Shown here: positions 39,160 through 48,404 of the stretch, piece after piece
How the letters are laid out: the number at the start of each line of letters is the position of its first letter
Position numbering within the stretch: the stretch's first letter is position 1
Assembly: GCA_018399285.1 (NCBI GenBank)
Contig: JAGYOW010000012.1
Coordinates: 1 to 64,000, forward strand
Source: Desulfotignum sp.
GTDB taxonomy: Bacteria > Desulfobacterota > Desulfobacteria > Desulfobacterales > Desulfobacteraceae
Direction: 5' to 3'
DNA: 64,000 bases
The notes under the pieces: model-generated
Databases searched by the model: none
The model's input: the letters and a program-made list of their open reading frames with translations, nothing else
What the model was told of the DNA's origin: nothing
Made by a program: the position numbers and the translations under genes

Positions 39160-40704
39160 CTATAATACGGCCTCCTCCTTGGGGGGATTGGCTTTAAGGT
39201 ATTCCAGTCGGTTGAGGCCGTTGAGATAGGCCAGAGCCGATGCCGTGATAATGTCCGGATCCGCCCCTTTGCCCAATGCCACGACCCCGTCTTCCTTGAG
39301 CCGGACCGTCACTTCTCCCTGGGCGTCCGTGCCCTCGGTCAAAGCGGAAATGGTGAACCGCAGCAGCTCGGACTTGGTGTGGGTCAGCTTGGAAATAATG
39401 TTGTACACCGCATCGATGGGACCCGTACCTTCCAAGGCGCCCTGCACCAGGCGGCCGTGGATCTTGAGCTGTACTGACGCTGTGGGGAACACGGTGGATC
39501 CGGACAGCACATGGATATATTCCAGACTGAAGACCTCCGAGGTCCGCAACACCCCTTCATTGATCAACGCCTCGATGTCTTCGTCCAGGATCTGTTTTTT
39601 CCGGTCTGCCAGGTTTTTGAATTTCTGAAACACAAGATTGATCTCTTCATCCGACAAATCGTATCCCATGGATCGCACATGGGCAGCCAGGGCGTGCCGG
39701 CCGGAATGTTTGCCTAACACCAGGTTGTTTTTGGAAATGCCCACGGTTTCCGGTTTCATGATTTCATAGGTCATGGGATTTTTCAACACCCCGTCCTGGT
39801 GAATACCGGCTTCGTGGGCAAAGGCGTTGGCCCCCACAATGGCCCGGTTGGGCTGGATCAGGATTCCGGTGATCATGCTCACCAGGCGGCTGGTGGGATA
39901 AATTCTTGTGGTGTCGATATTAGTGGTGTGGGTGAAAAAATTAGGCCTTGTTTTCAAAGACATCACCACCTCTTCCATGGAAGTGTTGCCGGCCCGTTCC
40001 CCGAGGCCGTTGATGGTCACCTCCACCTGGCGGGCCCCGTTCTGGATGGCGGCCAGGGTGTTGGCCGTGGCCAGGCCCAGATCATTGTGGCAGTGCACCG
40101 ACAAAACCGCCTGGTCGATGTTGGCGGTGTTTTCAATCACATATGCCACCAGTTTTCCGAATTCTTCGGGTACGGCATATCCCACGGTATCCGGCAGGTT
40201 GATGGTGGTGGCCCCGGCATCGATGACGGATTCAAAGACCGTGCACAGAAAATCCGGGTCAGACCGGGACCCGTCTTCAGCGGAAAATTCCACGTTGGAC
40301 GTGAAAGACGCGGCCAGTTTCACGGATGCCACGGCCTGGTTCAGCACGTCAGCCGGTTCCATCTGCAGTTTGTATTTCATGTGCAGTTCCGAGGTGGCGA
40401 TAAAGGTGTGGATCCGGGGATTGACGGCATCTTTGACCGCATCCCATCCCCGGCGGATATCCGCTTCATTGGCCCGGCACAGGGCCGCCACCTGGGCTTT
40501 TTTCAGGTTTTCGGCAATTTTTTTCACTGCCTTGAAATCCCCGTCCGATGCTGCAGGAAACCCGGCCTCGATCACGTCCACTCCCAGCAGTTCCAGCTGG
40601 GTGGCAATGCGCAGTTTTTCCGCCTGGTTCATGCTGGCCCCCGGGGATTGTTCCCCGTCCCGCAGGGTGGTGTCAAAGATAATAATGTGTTTCTGATCGT
40701 TCAT
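39160..40704 (-). CDS. leuA: 2-isopropylmalate synthase
   Basis: A 514-residue enzyme condensing acetyl-CoA with 2-oxoisovalerate, the first step of leucine synthesis. HMGL-like TIM barrel with the metal-binding DTTLRDGEQSPG at the start, the LSVHCHNDLGLATANTLA signature, GLGERAGNTSMEEV and a C-terminal LeuA regulatory dimer (about 395-510, with DAVYNIISKLTH), the site of leucine feedback. Intact, with AAGGAC before the ATG. It is the last gene of the ilvD-ilvB-ilvN-cimA-leuA run, so the upstream attenuator probably controls it as well. leuB and leuCD are not in the window. Confidence 0.97.
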   Translation of the reverse strand: MNDQKHIIIFDTTLRDGEQSPGASMNQAEKLRIATQLELLGVDVIEAGFPAASDGDFKAVKKIAENLKKAQVAALCRANEADIRRGWDAVKDAVNPRIHTFIATSELHMKYKLQMEPADVLNQAVASVKLAASFTSNVEFSAEDGSRSDPDFLCTVFESVIDAGATTINLPDTVGYAVPEEFGKLVAYVIENTANIDQAVLSVHCHNDLGLATANTLAAIQNGARQVEVTINGLGERAGNTSMEEVVMSLKTRPNFFTHTTNIDTTRIYPTSRLVSMITGILIQPNRAIVGANAFAHEAGIHQDGVLKNPMTYEIMKPETVGISKNNLVLGKHSGRHALAAHVRSMGYDLSDEEINLVFQKFKNLADRKKQILDEDIEALINEGVLRTSEVFSLEYIHVLSGSTVFPTASVQLKIHGRLVQGALEGTGPIDAVYNIISKLTHTKSELLRFTISALTEGTDAQGEVTVRLKEDGVVALGKGADPDIITASALAYLNGLNRLEYLKANPPKEEAVL

Positions 40705-40746
40705 GATGCTGTCCTTGTATGGGTGAAAATAAAATAATAAAAAATG

Positions 40747-40760
40747 GTCAGAATTCTGAC
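40747..40760. repeat. Perfect 14-bp palindrome between cimA and leuA
   Basis: GTCAGAATTCTGAC is a perfect inverted repeat lying four bases past the cimA stop and 43 bases before the leuA start. Its short, loopless form looks more like a protein-binding dyad than a terminator, but no regulator is known to bind it. Confidence 0.4.
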
Positions 40761-40763
40761 AGG

Positions 40764-42355
40764 TTACAAAGTTGTCTGATGTTCTAAAGACAGTTTGTAC
40801 TGAAAACTGTCGGACAGGGCCTGCCAGGAGGCTTCGATAATATCTTCAGACACCCCGATGGTGGAGAAAATATTATCCGTGTCCCGGGATTCGATGAGCA
40901 CCCGGACCTTGGCGTCCGTGCCGTCGGACCCGTCGATCACCCGGACCTTGAAGTCCACCAGATGCATGTCATTGATCTGGGGATACATGGCGGACAATGC
41001 TTTTCTCAACGCGTTGTCCAAAGCGGACACAGGACCGTCTCCTTCGGCTGAGGTGATTTCCGTGGTTTTGCCCACCCGGATTTTAATCATGGCATGGGAA
41101 TAACAGGGTTTTTCCTTGTCTTTTTCCACCACCACCCGAAAGGATTCCAGGTCAAAATAGCTTTTGTACTGTTCCGTCAGCTTTTCCATGATCAGTTTAA
41201 GGGAGCCTTCCGCCGCGTCAAATTCGAATCCGTCATCTTCCAGATCCTTGATGGAAGCCACAATCTGCCGCTGCTTGACGGCATCATCCCCCAGGTCCAC
41301 ACCCAGTTCCTCCGCCTTGTAGATGATATTGCTCTTTCCCGACTGTTCCGATACCAGGACCCGGCGGACATTGCCCACTTTTACCGGGTCCATGTGTTCA
41401 TAAGCTCTGGGATTTTTCATGATGGCGGACACATGGACTCCGCCTTTGTGGGCAAACGCACTTTTTCCCACAAAGGGCCGGGAATTGACCGGCGGCATAT
41501 TGGCGGTTTCCGACACAAACCGGGACAGGTTCAACAGTTTTTTTAAGTTGTCTTCAGACATGCAGTTTTTTTTCATCTTCACGGCCAGAATCGGGATGAT
41601 GGCTGTCAAGTCTGCATTGCCGCACCGTTCCCCATACCCGTTGATGGTGCCCTGAACCAGGGTGGCGCCTACGTGCACGGCATTGACGGCGTTGGCCACA
41701 GCCATGGCGCAGTCATTATGGGTGTGGATGCCATAGCAGATGCCGGGCCGGTCTTTGAAGTGTTTCATGACCGAACGGATGATTTCCTCGATTTCACAGG
41801 GCAAAGATCCGCCGTTGGTGTCACACAGCACCAGGGTCCGGGTGCCGCCGTCCAGGGCCGCTTCCAGGGTATCCAGCGTATATTGCCGGTTGGCTTTGTA
41901 CCCGTCGAAAAAATGCTCGGCATCATACATCACCTCCGGCCTGATCCAGCAGATACGCCACACTTTCCTGATCATTTTCAAGTTTTCTTCCAGGGAGTTG
42001 TCCATGATTTCATTGACGTGCAGGTCCCAGGATTTGCCGAAAATCGTGATCACGGGCGCACCCGAGTCAATCAGGGCCGCCAGGTTGCCATCTTTGTCAC
42101 ATGAGATGCCCGGTCGCCTTGTGGCACCGAATGCCGCCACCTTTGCCTGTTTGAATGTGATTTTGGCCAGTTCAAAGAAATGGGCGGCCCCGGGTTGGAA
42201 CCGGGCCATCCGCCTTCGATGTAGTGAATGCCGGCATCATCCAGCCGTTTGGCAATCTTTACCTTGTCTTCCGGAGAAAAAAAGATATTTTCCCCCTGCA
42301 TGCCGTCTCTTAACGTGGTGTCGTATAATTGACCGATTCCATTGTTATTTCCCAT
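40764..42355 (-). CDS. cimA: (R)-citramalate synthase, frameshifted near 42196
   Basis: About 530 residues, condensing pyruvate with acetyl-CoA to citramalate, the threonine-independent route to isoleucine. Start [19 protein letters not shown], then [26 protein letters not shown], a C-terminal LeuA-type regulatory domain (about 400-525). The long linker and [11 protein letters not shown] distinguish it from leuA and match the CimA type 2 group. The frame shifts near 42196, right after GGWPGSNP, and a compensating pair of small losses in G-rich runs scrambles about 15 residues near 41960 (should read roughly ESVAYLLDQ). The ATG at 42355 overlaps the ilvN stop. Confidence 0.92.
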
Positions 42356-42830
42356 CTTCTCCTGGGGCAATGGCCCCGGTACTGGCGATTTCAACGATTC
42401 CCATGGGTTTGACCAAAGACAAAATGCCTCGTGTTTGCCGCTGTCACCGGAAATTTCAATGGTGTAGTGGGCATGGCCCACATCCACCACCCGGCACCGG
42501 AAAATATCCACAATGCGCAGAATCTCCGCCCGCTTTTCCGGGTTGGCATGCACCTTGACCAGGGCCAGCTGCCGTTCCACATATTTTTTCCGTGAGATCG
42601 GTCACCGTGATCACGTTGATGAGCTTGTGCAGCTGTTTTTTGATCTGCTCGATGGTCTGGGCGTCACAGGTGGTGGCCATGGTGATTCTGGAGACCACGG
42701 GATCATCCGTGGTGGCCACGCTCAAAGAGTCGATGTTGAACCCTCTGCCGGAAAACAGACCGGCGATCCGGGACAGCACACCGGGTTCATTGTCCACAAG
42801 AATCGACAATAAATATCTGCTGGTTTCCAT
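42345..42830 (-). CDS. ilvN: Acetolactate synthase small subunit, two compensating indels
   Basis: A 161-residue ACT-domain regulatory subunit that confers valine feedback on IlvB. It reads [29 protein letters not shown] then [19 protein letters not shown] and, after a break, [18 protein letters not shown] and HYTIEISGD. The first break is an A6 run where A5 is needed (about 42585), the second a T4 run where T5 is needed (about 42435), restoring the ending that stops at 42345. ATG at 42830 follows GGAAAC; an ATG nine codons upstream is an alternative. The stop overlaps the cimA ATG. Confidence 0.92.
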
Positions 42831-42860
42831 TGGTGTTTCCTTTACTGTGTGTATCATTTT

Positions 42861-44548
42861 TTATACCAGAAGCATATCTGTGATGGCACCACCGGCCGGC
42901 ACCATGGGGTAGACGGACTCTTCTTTTTCCACCACAAAATCCATGATCACGGTGCCCGGAGTTTCCAGCCCTTTTTCAGGGTCTCTTCCACACAGGCCGG
43001 GTCTGTGCACCGGAACCCGGTGGCCCCGTATGCGTCGGCCAGTTTGACAAAATCAGGCGCGTTTTCAATGTTGGTGCAGGCATAGGCTTTGTTGTAGAAC
43101 AGTTCCTGCCATTGCCGCACCATGCCTAAAAACCGGTTGTTAAGAATCACGATCTTGACATCCAGGCAGTTTTCCACGGCTGTCAGCTCCTGGATGTTCA
43201 TCTGGATGGACCCGTCCCCGGCCACATCCACCACCAGTTTGTCCGGACAGGCCGCTTTGGCGCCGATGGCAGCCGGCAGGCCGAATCCCATGACCCCTAA
43301 TCCGCCGGAAGTGATGAAATGGTTGGGCCGGTCAAAGTGATAATACTGGGCCGCCCACATCTGGTTCTGTCCCACTTCCGTGGTGATGATGGCCTGGCCC
43401 CGGGTGATTTCCCACAGCTTTTCCACCACAAACTGAGGTTTGATCACATCGGTTTTTTGTCTGTATTTCAAGGGCATGGTCTGCTTCCACTGGTCGATCT
43501 GTGCCAGCCAGACATCCCGGTCCACGGCCAGGTCTTTGGGGGCCTGTTTTTCCATGAGCGTGAGAATATGTTCCAGCGTGGTTTTACAGTCCCCCACAAT
43601 GGGGCACTGCACCTCGATATTCTTGTGAATGGAGGTGGGGTCGATATCGATCTGAATGATATCTGCATGGGGTGCAAACTTGCTGATATTTCCCGTGACC
43701 CGGTCATCAAACCGGACCCCCACGGCAATGATCAGATCCGAGTGTCCGATGCTCATGTTGGCCCGGAATGTGCCGTGCATGCCCAGCATGCCCAGCCACA
43801 AAGGATCCGTGCCCGGAAACGCCCCCAGTCCCATCAAAGAGGTGGTCACGGGGATCTGTGCCATTTGGGCCAGCCGGGTGATCTGTTCTGATGCCCGGGA
43901 CAGGATCACCCCGCCGCCGGCAAACACCACAGGCCGTCTGGCCGCCTGGATCATTTCCACCACCTTGTGGATCTGTTTTTTGTTGGGTTTGTAATTGGGT
44001 TTATAGGATCTGAGGTTGGGTTCATCCGGCAGGGTGAACTCGATTTCGGCCTGGAGAATATCCTTGGGCAGATCCACCAGCACGGGGCCGGGACGGCCGG
44101 ACCGGGCGATGAAAAACGCCTCCTGGATGGTGGCGGCCAGTTTGTCCGGGTCTTTGACCAGGTAGTTGTGTTTGGTGCAGGGCCGGGTGATGCCCACGAT
44201 GTCCACTTCCTGGAACGCGTCATTGCCGATGAGCCCGGTGGGCACCTGGCCGCAGAACACCACCATGGGAATGGAGTCGGCATGGGCCGATGCCAGGCCC
44301 GTGACTGTGTTGGTGGCCCCGGGTCCCGAGGTCACCAGGGCCACCCCTGTGGTCTGGTGGGCCCGGGAATAGGCGTCGGCCGCGTGAACCGCACCCTGTT
44401 CATGGCGGACCAGGATATGGCGCAGGTCATCATGCCGGACGATTTCATCATGGATATCAATGGTGGCACCGCCGGGATATCCGAATATGGTGTCAACTCC
44501 CTGGGTTTTGATCATTTTCACCAGGATTTGTGCCCCTGTCAGTTTCAT
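42861..44548 (-). CDS. ilvB: Acetolactate synthase large subunit, frameshift close to the C-terminus
   Basis: About 562 residues: ThDP-dependent enzyme forming acetolactate or acetohydroxybutyrate. GYPGGATIDIHDEI and the catalytic Glu in VRHEQGAVHAADAYSRA at the N-terminus, an FAD-binding middle, and the ThDP motif GDGSIQMNIQELTAVENCLDVKIVILNN near the C-terminus. The frame given stops at 42947; one G missing from a GGG run near 42965 would continue it as LETPGTVIMDFVVEKEESVYP and MVPAGGAITDMLLV to the stop at 42861. I chose ATG 44548, which has AGGAG upstream. A tandem-repeat gap separates it from ilvD. Confidence 0.95.
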
Positions 44549-44591
44549 TGTGTTCTCCTGTGTCATTCTATATGAAAGTGTTACGTATTGA

Positions 44592-44626
44592 AGTTTTAAG
44601 TTTTAAGTTTTAAGTGTTAAGTGTTA
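44592..44626. repeat. Five tandem copies of a 7-bp repeat
   Basis: AGTTTTA three times followed by AGTGTTA twice, without gaps, in the 137-base space between ilvD and ilvB. On the transcribed strand it reads as AC- and A-rich single-stranded RNA. It may be a slippage-prone spacer; no function is visible. Confidence 0.85.
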
Positions 44627-44685
44627 AGCGGATACCTGACTGGTTATACTGTCATCATCCGGGGTGGTTTCCCGGGCCACGGGGG

Positions 44686-46353
44686 TTATTCAATAATGGC
44701 TCCCTGGGCCGCGGATGATACCTGGCGGGCATATCGGGCCATGTAGCCTGTTTTGATTTTGGGTTCCGGTTTGACCCATCGGGCCTGCCGTTCCCGGATC
44801 TCATCTTCGGGTACCATCAGTTCAATGGTTTTGGCCGGGATATCGATGCGGATGATGTCGTTTTCATTGATCATGGCAATGGTTCCGCCGTCGGCCGCTT
44901 CCGGAGACACATGGCCGATGCAGGCCCCTTTGGTGCCGCCGGAAAACCGGCCGTCCGTGATCAAGGCACAGGCCGCCCCCAGGCCCATGCCGGCAATGGC
45001 TGAGGTCGGGGTGAGCATTTCCCGCATGCCAGGCCCTCCGGCAGGGCCTTCATACCGGATCACCACCACATCTCCGGCATTGATTTTCCCGCCCAGAATG
45101 GCCTCGGTGGCGGCTTCTTCCGTGTCAAACACCCGGGCCGGGCCCTGGTGCATCATCATCTCGTCCACCACAGCCGACTGCTTGACCACACACCCGTCCG
45201 GGGCCAGGTTTCCGAACAAAACAGCCAGACCGCCCTGGACATGATAGGGATCACTGACAGGCCGGATCACGGCCCGGTCTTTGATTGCCACGGAAGAAAG
45301 GTTTTCTGCCAGATTTTTTCCCGTGGCCGTGAGGCAACCGGTGTCCAGCAGGGAGTGGTCGGCCAGGGTTTTCATGACCGCAGGAATGCCGCCGGCCCGG
45401 TCCAGATCCTGAATATGGTCGGGACCGCCCGGGCTCAACGAGCAGATATGCGGGGTTTTTCCACTGACCTGGTTGATCACGGACAGATCCATCGGGGTGC
45501 CGGCTTCATGGGCGATGGCGGTCAGATGCAGCACCGTGTTGGTGGAACAGCCCAAAGCCATGTCCACAGTCAGCGCGTTCATAAACGCCTGTTTTGTCAT
45601 GATTTTATCCGGGGTGATCCCCTGTTCCAGCAGCGCCATGATCTGGATGCCGGTTTCCTTGGCCAGGCGGATACGCCGGGACATGGGGGCCGGGATGGTG
45701 CCGTTGCCGGGCAAAGCCATACCCAGAGCTTCGGTGAGGCAGTTCATGGAATTGGCCGTGAACATCCCGGCGCAGGACCCGCAGGTGGGGCAGGCGCAGT
45801 CTTCCACGGCAGCCAGGTCCGCCTCGGTCATGCGGCCGCCCCGGACTGCGCCCACGGCCTCGAACACGGACACCAGATCGATTTTTTTTGTCTGGTCTTT
45901 GGGATCCAGTCCGGCCAGCATGGGGCCGCCGCTGATGAAAATGGCCGGAATGTTGAGCCTTGCCGCCGCCATGAGCATGCCGGGGACGATTTTGTCACAG
46001 TTGGGCACCATGACAATGGCATCAAAGGGGTGGGCTGTGGCTGTCACCTCGATGGAGTCGGCGATCAGTTCCCGGGAGGCCAGGGAATAGTGCATGCCCT
46101 TGTGGTTCATGGCAATGCCGTCACACACACCGATGGTGGAAAACTCCATGGGAGTGCCTCCGGCCATGGAGATGCCGGATTTGACGGCCGCCACCAGGGT
46201 GTCCAGGTGCATGTGTCCGGGAATGAGCTCATTGGCGGCATTGGCAATGCCGATCAATGGCTGACGGATTTCTCTGTCCGTGTAGCCCAGGGCCTTCATC
46301 AGGCTCCGGTGGGGGGCTCTTTCCACCCCTTTGGTTGCAATGTGGCTGCGCAT
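44686..46353 (-). CDS. ilvD: Dihydroxy-acid dehydratase
   Basis: A complete 555-residue Fe-S dehydratase converting dihydroxyisovalerate and dihydroxymethylvalerate to the 2-oxoacids, the third common step of valine and isoleucine synthesis. Cluster ligands are visible in [11 protein letters not shown] (about 115-125) and [19 protein letters not shown] (about 188-206). The ATG has AAGGAG seven bases upstream. It is the first structural gene after the ilv leader peptide and attenuator, so its expression is probably set by charging of Ile, Leu and Val tRNAs. Confidence 0.97.
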   Translation of the reverse strand: MRSHIATKGVERAPHRSLMKALGYTDREIRQPLIGIANAANELIPGHMHLDTLVAAVKSGISMAGGTPMEFSTIGVCDGIAMNHKGMHYSLASRELIADSIEVTATAHPFDAIVMVPNCDKIVPGMLMAAARLNIPAIFISGGPMLAGLDPKDQTKKIDLVSVFEAVGAVRGGRMTEADLAAVEDCACPTCGSCAGMFTANSMNCLTEALGMALPGNGTIPAPMSRRIRLAKETGIQIMALLEQGITPDKIMTKQAFMNALTVDMALGCSTNTVLHLTAIAHEAGTPMDLSVINQVSGKTPHICSLSPGGPDHIQDLDRAGGIPAVMKTLADHSLLDTGCLTATGKNLAENLSSVAIKDRAVIRPVSDPYHVQGGLAVLFGNLAPDGCVVKQSAVVDEMMMHQGPARVFDTEEAATEAILGGKINAGDVVVIRYEGPAGGPGMREMLTPTSAIAGMGLGAACALITDGRFSGGTKGACIGHVSPEAADGGTIAMINENDIIRIDIPAKTIELMVPEDEIRERQARWVKPEPKIKTGYMARYARQVSSAAQGAIIE

Positions 46354-46371
46354 ATGTTTCTCCTTAAAAGC

Positions 46372-46415
46372 AAAAAAGCCGTTATCTGCCCCCCTCGGGG
46401 CTGATAACGGCTTTT
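46372..46415 (-). terminator. Intrinsic terminator (attenuator) before ilvD
   Basis: On the minus strand AAAAGCCGTTATC pairs with GATAACGGCTTTT over 13 bases (plus-strand 46374-46386 and 46403-46415), with the RNA ending in a U-run (A-run at 46372-46377). Its apical part contains AGCCCCG, which can instead pair with the leader. It ends 19 bases upstream of the ilvD ATG, so read-through is required for ilvD expression. Confidence 0.9.
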
Positions 46416-46479
46416 AACTTGTCAATTGGTTTATGCCACTAGGAGCCCCGTCGTCTGGAGGTGTCAATAATCACCTCCA
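46396..46479 (-). promoter_or_regulatory. Pause hairpin and antiterminator of the ilv leader RNA
   Basis: Inside the leader reading frame TGGAGGTG (RNA sense, plus-strand 46472-46479) pairs with CACCTCCA (46456-46463) as an 8-bp stem with an 8-base loop, the 1:2 pause structure. CGGGGCT near the end of the frame (plus-strand 46444-46450) can pair perfectly with AGCCCCG inside the terminator loop region (46396-46402), giving the competing 2:3 antiterminator. The three pairings are mutually exclusive, as in classical enterobacterial attenuators. Confidence 0.75.
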
Positions 46480-46528
46480 CGATAATAATGAGGACTACCA
46501 GTAGTATGCTTGTCAATTCGGGTGTCAT
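46439..46528 (-). CDS. ilv leader peptide (29 residues, Ile/Leu/Val-rich)
   Basis: ATG at 46528 to TAG at 46439. Residues 8-21 are ILLVVLIIIVEVII, so 13 of 14 codons are Ile, Leu or Val, the amino acids made by the operon downstream. The C-terminal DTSRRRGS overlaps the pause and antiterminator segments. This is the hallmark of a ribosome-mediated attenuator like ilvGMEDA. The ribosome site is weak (AGTGAA about 8 bases upstream). The peptide itself is not expected to have another role. Too short for ordinary gene finders. Confidence 0.85.
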   Translation of the reverse strand: MTPELTSILLVVLIIIVEVIIDTSRRRGS

Positions 46529-46557
46529 GTCATATTCACTTTGTTTAAAGTTAATTC

Positions 46558-46584
46558 ATTATATATAAATTTATGACCTGTCAA
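46558..46584 (-). promoter_or_regulatory. Promoter of the ilv-leu operon
   Basis: Minus-strand TTGACA (46584-46579) and TATAAT (46563-46558), both perfect consensus, with a 15-base AT-rich spacer that is slightly short. Transcription would begin near 46550, about 22 bases before the leader ATG. larB ends at 46614, so the operon starts independently of it. Confidence 0.7.
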
Positions 46585-46613
46585 CAAAAAAATAGATCAG
46601 AGGCTATTTTATA

Positions 46614-47387
46614 TCACAGGGCGTTGTTTTTATCCACGCCCACATGGTTGATGCTCGATGCCATGTACCCGGCCCCGAACCCGTTGTCAATGTTGACCAC
46701 GGCAATATTGGAGGCACAGGAATTGAGCATGCCCAACAGCGCGGTCATCCCCCCGAAGCTGGTGCCGTACCCGATACTGGTGGGAACCGCAATGACCGGC
46801 GCTCCCACCATGCCCGCCACCACGGAGGGCAGGGCACCTTCCATGCCCGCAACCACAATGATCACCCCGGCATTCCGGATCATCTCTTTGTGGGCGAACA
46901 GCCGGTGGATGCCGGCCACGCCCACGTCAAACAGGGTGTCGACCCGGTTGCCCATGGCCCGGGCCGTCAGGGCCGCTTCTTCTGCCACGGGAATGTCCGA
47001 GGTGCCCGCGGTGATGACCAGGATGGTGCCGGTCCCGGTAATATCCGGCGCGGTTTTCTGAATCCGCAAAAGCCGGGCATCCGGAAAATACGCGGCATTC
47101 TCAAAATGCGCCACAAGCGGGTCTGCTGTGGTCGGATCGATACGGGTCACCAGGATCACGTTTTCTTTTGGCACCATTTTTTCCAGGATCCCGGCAATCT
47201 GTTCCCGGGTCTTGCCCAGGCCGAAGATCACTTCGGGAAACCCTTTGCGCAACGAGCGGTGATGGTCGATCCGGGCATATTCAAGGGATTCGAATGTCAG
47301 ATCGGACAGCTGTTTTTCAGCGTCTGTGACAGTGGTCCGGCCGTTTGACACTTCTGAGAGCAGCCGGGTCAGGTCCTGGGGGGTCAT
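46614..47387 (-). CDS. larB: Pyridinium-3,5-biscarboxylic acid mononucleotide synthase
   Basis: A 257-residue LarB homologue that carboxylates and hydrolyses nicotinic acid adenine dinucleotide, the first step in making the nickel-pincer cofactor of lactate racemase. It reads EYARIDHHRSLRKGFPEVIFGLGK at the N-terminus and the AIR-carboxylase-like core ITAGTSDIPVAEEAALTA and GMEGALPSVVAGMVGAPVIAVPTS. I start at ATG 47387, preceded by AAAGGA, instead of the longer frame to 47435. larC and larE are not in the window. It ends just before the ilv promoter and may serve a different substrate-racemising enzyme. Confidence 0.93.
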   Translation of the reverse strand: MTPQDLTRLLSEVSNGRTTVTDAEKQLSDLTFESLEYARIDHHRSLRKGFPEVIFGLGKTREQIAGILEKMVPKENVILVTRIDPTTADPLVAHFENAAYFPDARLLRIQKTAPDITGTGTILVITAGTSDIPVAEEAALTARAMGNRVDTLFDVGVAGIHRLFAHKEMIRNAGVIIVVAGMEGALPSVVAGMVGAPVIAVPTSIGYGTSFGGMTALLGMLNSCASNIAVVNIDNGFGAGYMASSINHVGVDKNNAL

Positions 47388-47459
47388 GAAAAATTCCTTT
47401 GCAGGTGCGGGTTTTTGTTGGCCCATAAATATCATCGGCCTGCAAATTCCGTCAAGAAT

Positions 47460-47590
47460 TTAAATCAGGATAGATGTCACAGGCGATTTGGCCGCCTTTT
47501 GAATCAGGGCAAGGGCCTGCTTTAATTCTGCTGCATTTTCTTCAAAGCGCTTCTGGTTGAGGGCATAGCCCTGAATCAAATAGGTCTCGT
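47460..47590 (-). pseudogene. C-terminal fragment of a RhuM-family protein
   Basis: About 43 codons read YLIQGYALNQKRFEENAAEL then a helix and a stop at 47460. YLIQGYALNQKRF is a recurring motif in the C-terminal part of RhuM-family proteins that accompany type I restriction systems. Only this tail is present. It abuts a restriction-subunit fragment, so the two mark a small patch of mobile defence genes. Confidence 0.5.
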
Positions 47591-47701
47591 AACCGCTGTG
47601 TGGCCCACCTGCCACGCACGCATCATGTTAAAAACAATATCATTTGGTTCGACAAGGTTATATTTGGTTTTGTCCTCGGATTCTATAATGATGTGTTTCA
47701 T
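47576..47701 (-). pseudogene. Fragment of a type I restriction specificity subunit (HsdS)
   Basis: A short frame reads KTKYNLVEPNDIVFNMMRAWQ, which matches the strongly conserved segment of HsdS target-recognition subunits around the motif GDIVFNMMRAWQ. Only about 40 residues are recognisable and no hsdR or hsdM is nearby. It overlaps the tail of the broken ABC permease and leads into the RhuM fragment, so several genes were joined here by deletion. Confidence 0.5.
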
Positions 47702-48394
47702 GTACAAGATGACCAGTGATACGGGTTTCAATTTTTTTGAAGACAAAAGCACACCGTACACCAGTACAAGGTAAATCAGTGCTGCAAAACAAAAACAGTT
47801 CTCAGAACGCAATGTCCTGGCAGTGCGACTCTTGCCACACTGTTATATCCATCAGCGTAATGATGGACACAAGGGAGGATGCTCAAGCAGGAATACCACT
47901 TCATTGGTATAGGCAGGCCATGCGATTCGAATTGCAGCCGGCATGATTATCCGCCTGTAAAGTTTAATACCGGACATTCCGCAGGCCCGTGCAGCCTCGA
48001 TTTCTCCGGGAAAGAGACACCTTTCGATTCCTTTCTCCTCTTCCAAAAATTTCTCCGCATAAGCGCGGTGTTGAGGGTAAGGGTGAGTACTGCACAAAAA
48101 TATGCTTCTTGAAAAGAGGCCAGGCCGATCTGGGAAAAGAAATCCTGAAATTGCCCGGAGCCATAGTAAATTAAAAAAGAGTTGAACCAGAAGTGGCGTG
48201 CCCCCTGAAATAGAAATTGAAACCGTAAACCGCATCCAGACAAAGGGGTTTTTAGGACACCCGCATAATCGATAGAACAATGGCAAGTGCAAAATCCGAT
48301 GGCCACACTGATGGCGGTTATTTCAACAGTAATCGCAATCCCTTTGGCAAACTTGGGCAACCGTCAATTATAACCCTATGTCGAGGAAATCCAT
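47658..48394 (-). pseudogene. Amino-acid ABC transporter permease (HisM-like), frameshifted
   Basis: Rejoined frames give a polar-amino-acid permease of about 240 residues: membrane segments near PKFAKGIAITVEITAISVAIGF, the conserved GTPLLVQLF, then the EAA loop ECEAARACGMSG-like EIEAARACGMSGIKLYRRIIMPAAIRIAWPAYTNEVVFLL and the end AALIYLVLVYGVL. It would form the membrane channel with the second permease at 48405. About seven indels. The C-terminus runs into the restriction fragments. Confidence 0.7.
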
Positions 48395-48404
48395 ATGCTT
48401 GGTC

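Noticed and set aside
42580..42592. Programmed frameshift in ilvN at the A6 run
   Set aside because: Slippery runs can shift, but neighbouring genes show similar homopolymer indels without reason for recoding, so error is the simpler explanation.
44592..44626. CRISPR array
   Set aside because: Units are 7 bp without spacers. No CRISPR array or cas gene was seen anywhere.
45148..46404. A 418-codon frame antisense to ilvD
   Set aside because: Shadow of ilvD; rich in His and Gly as expected for the reverse frame.
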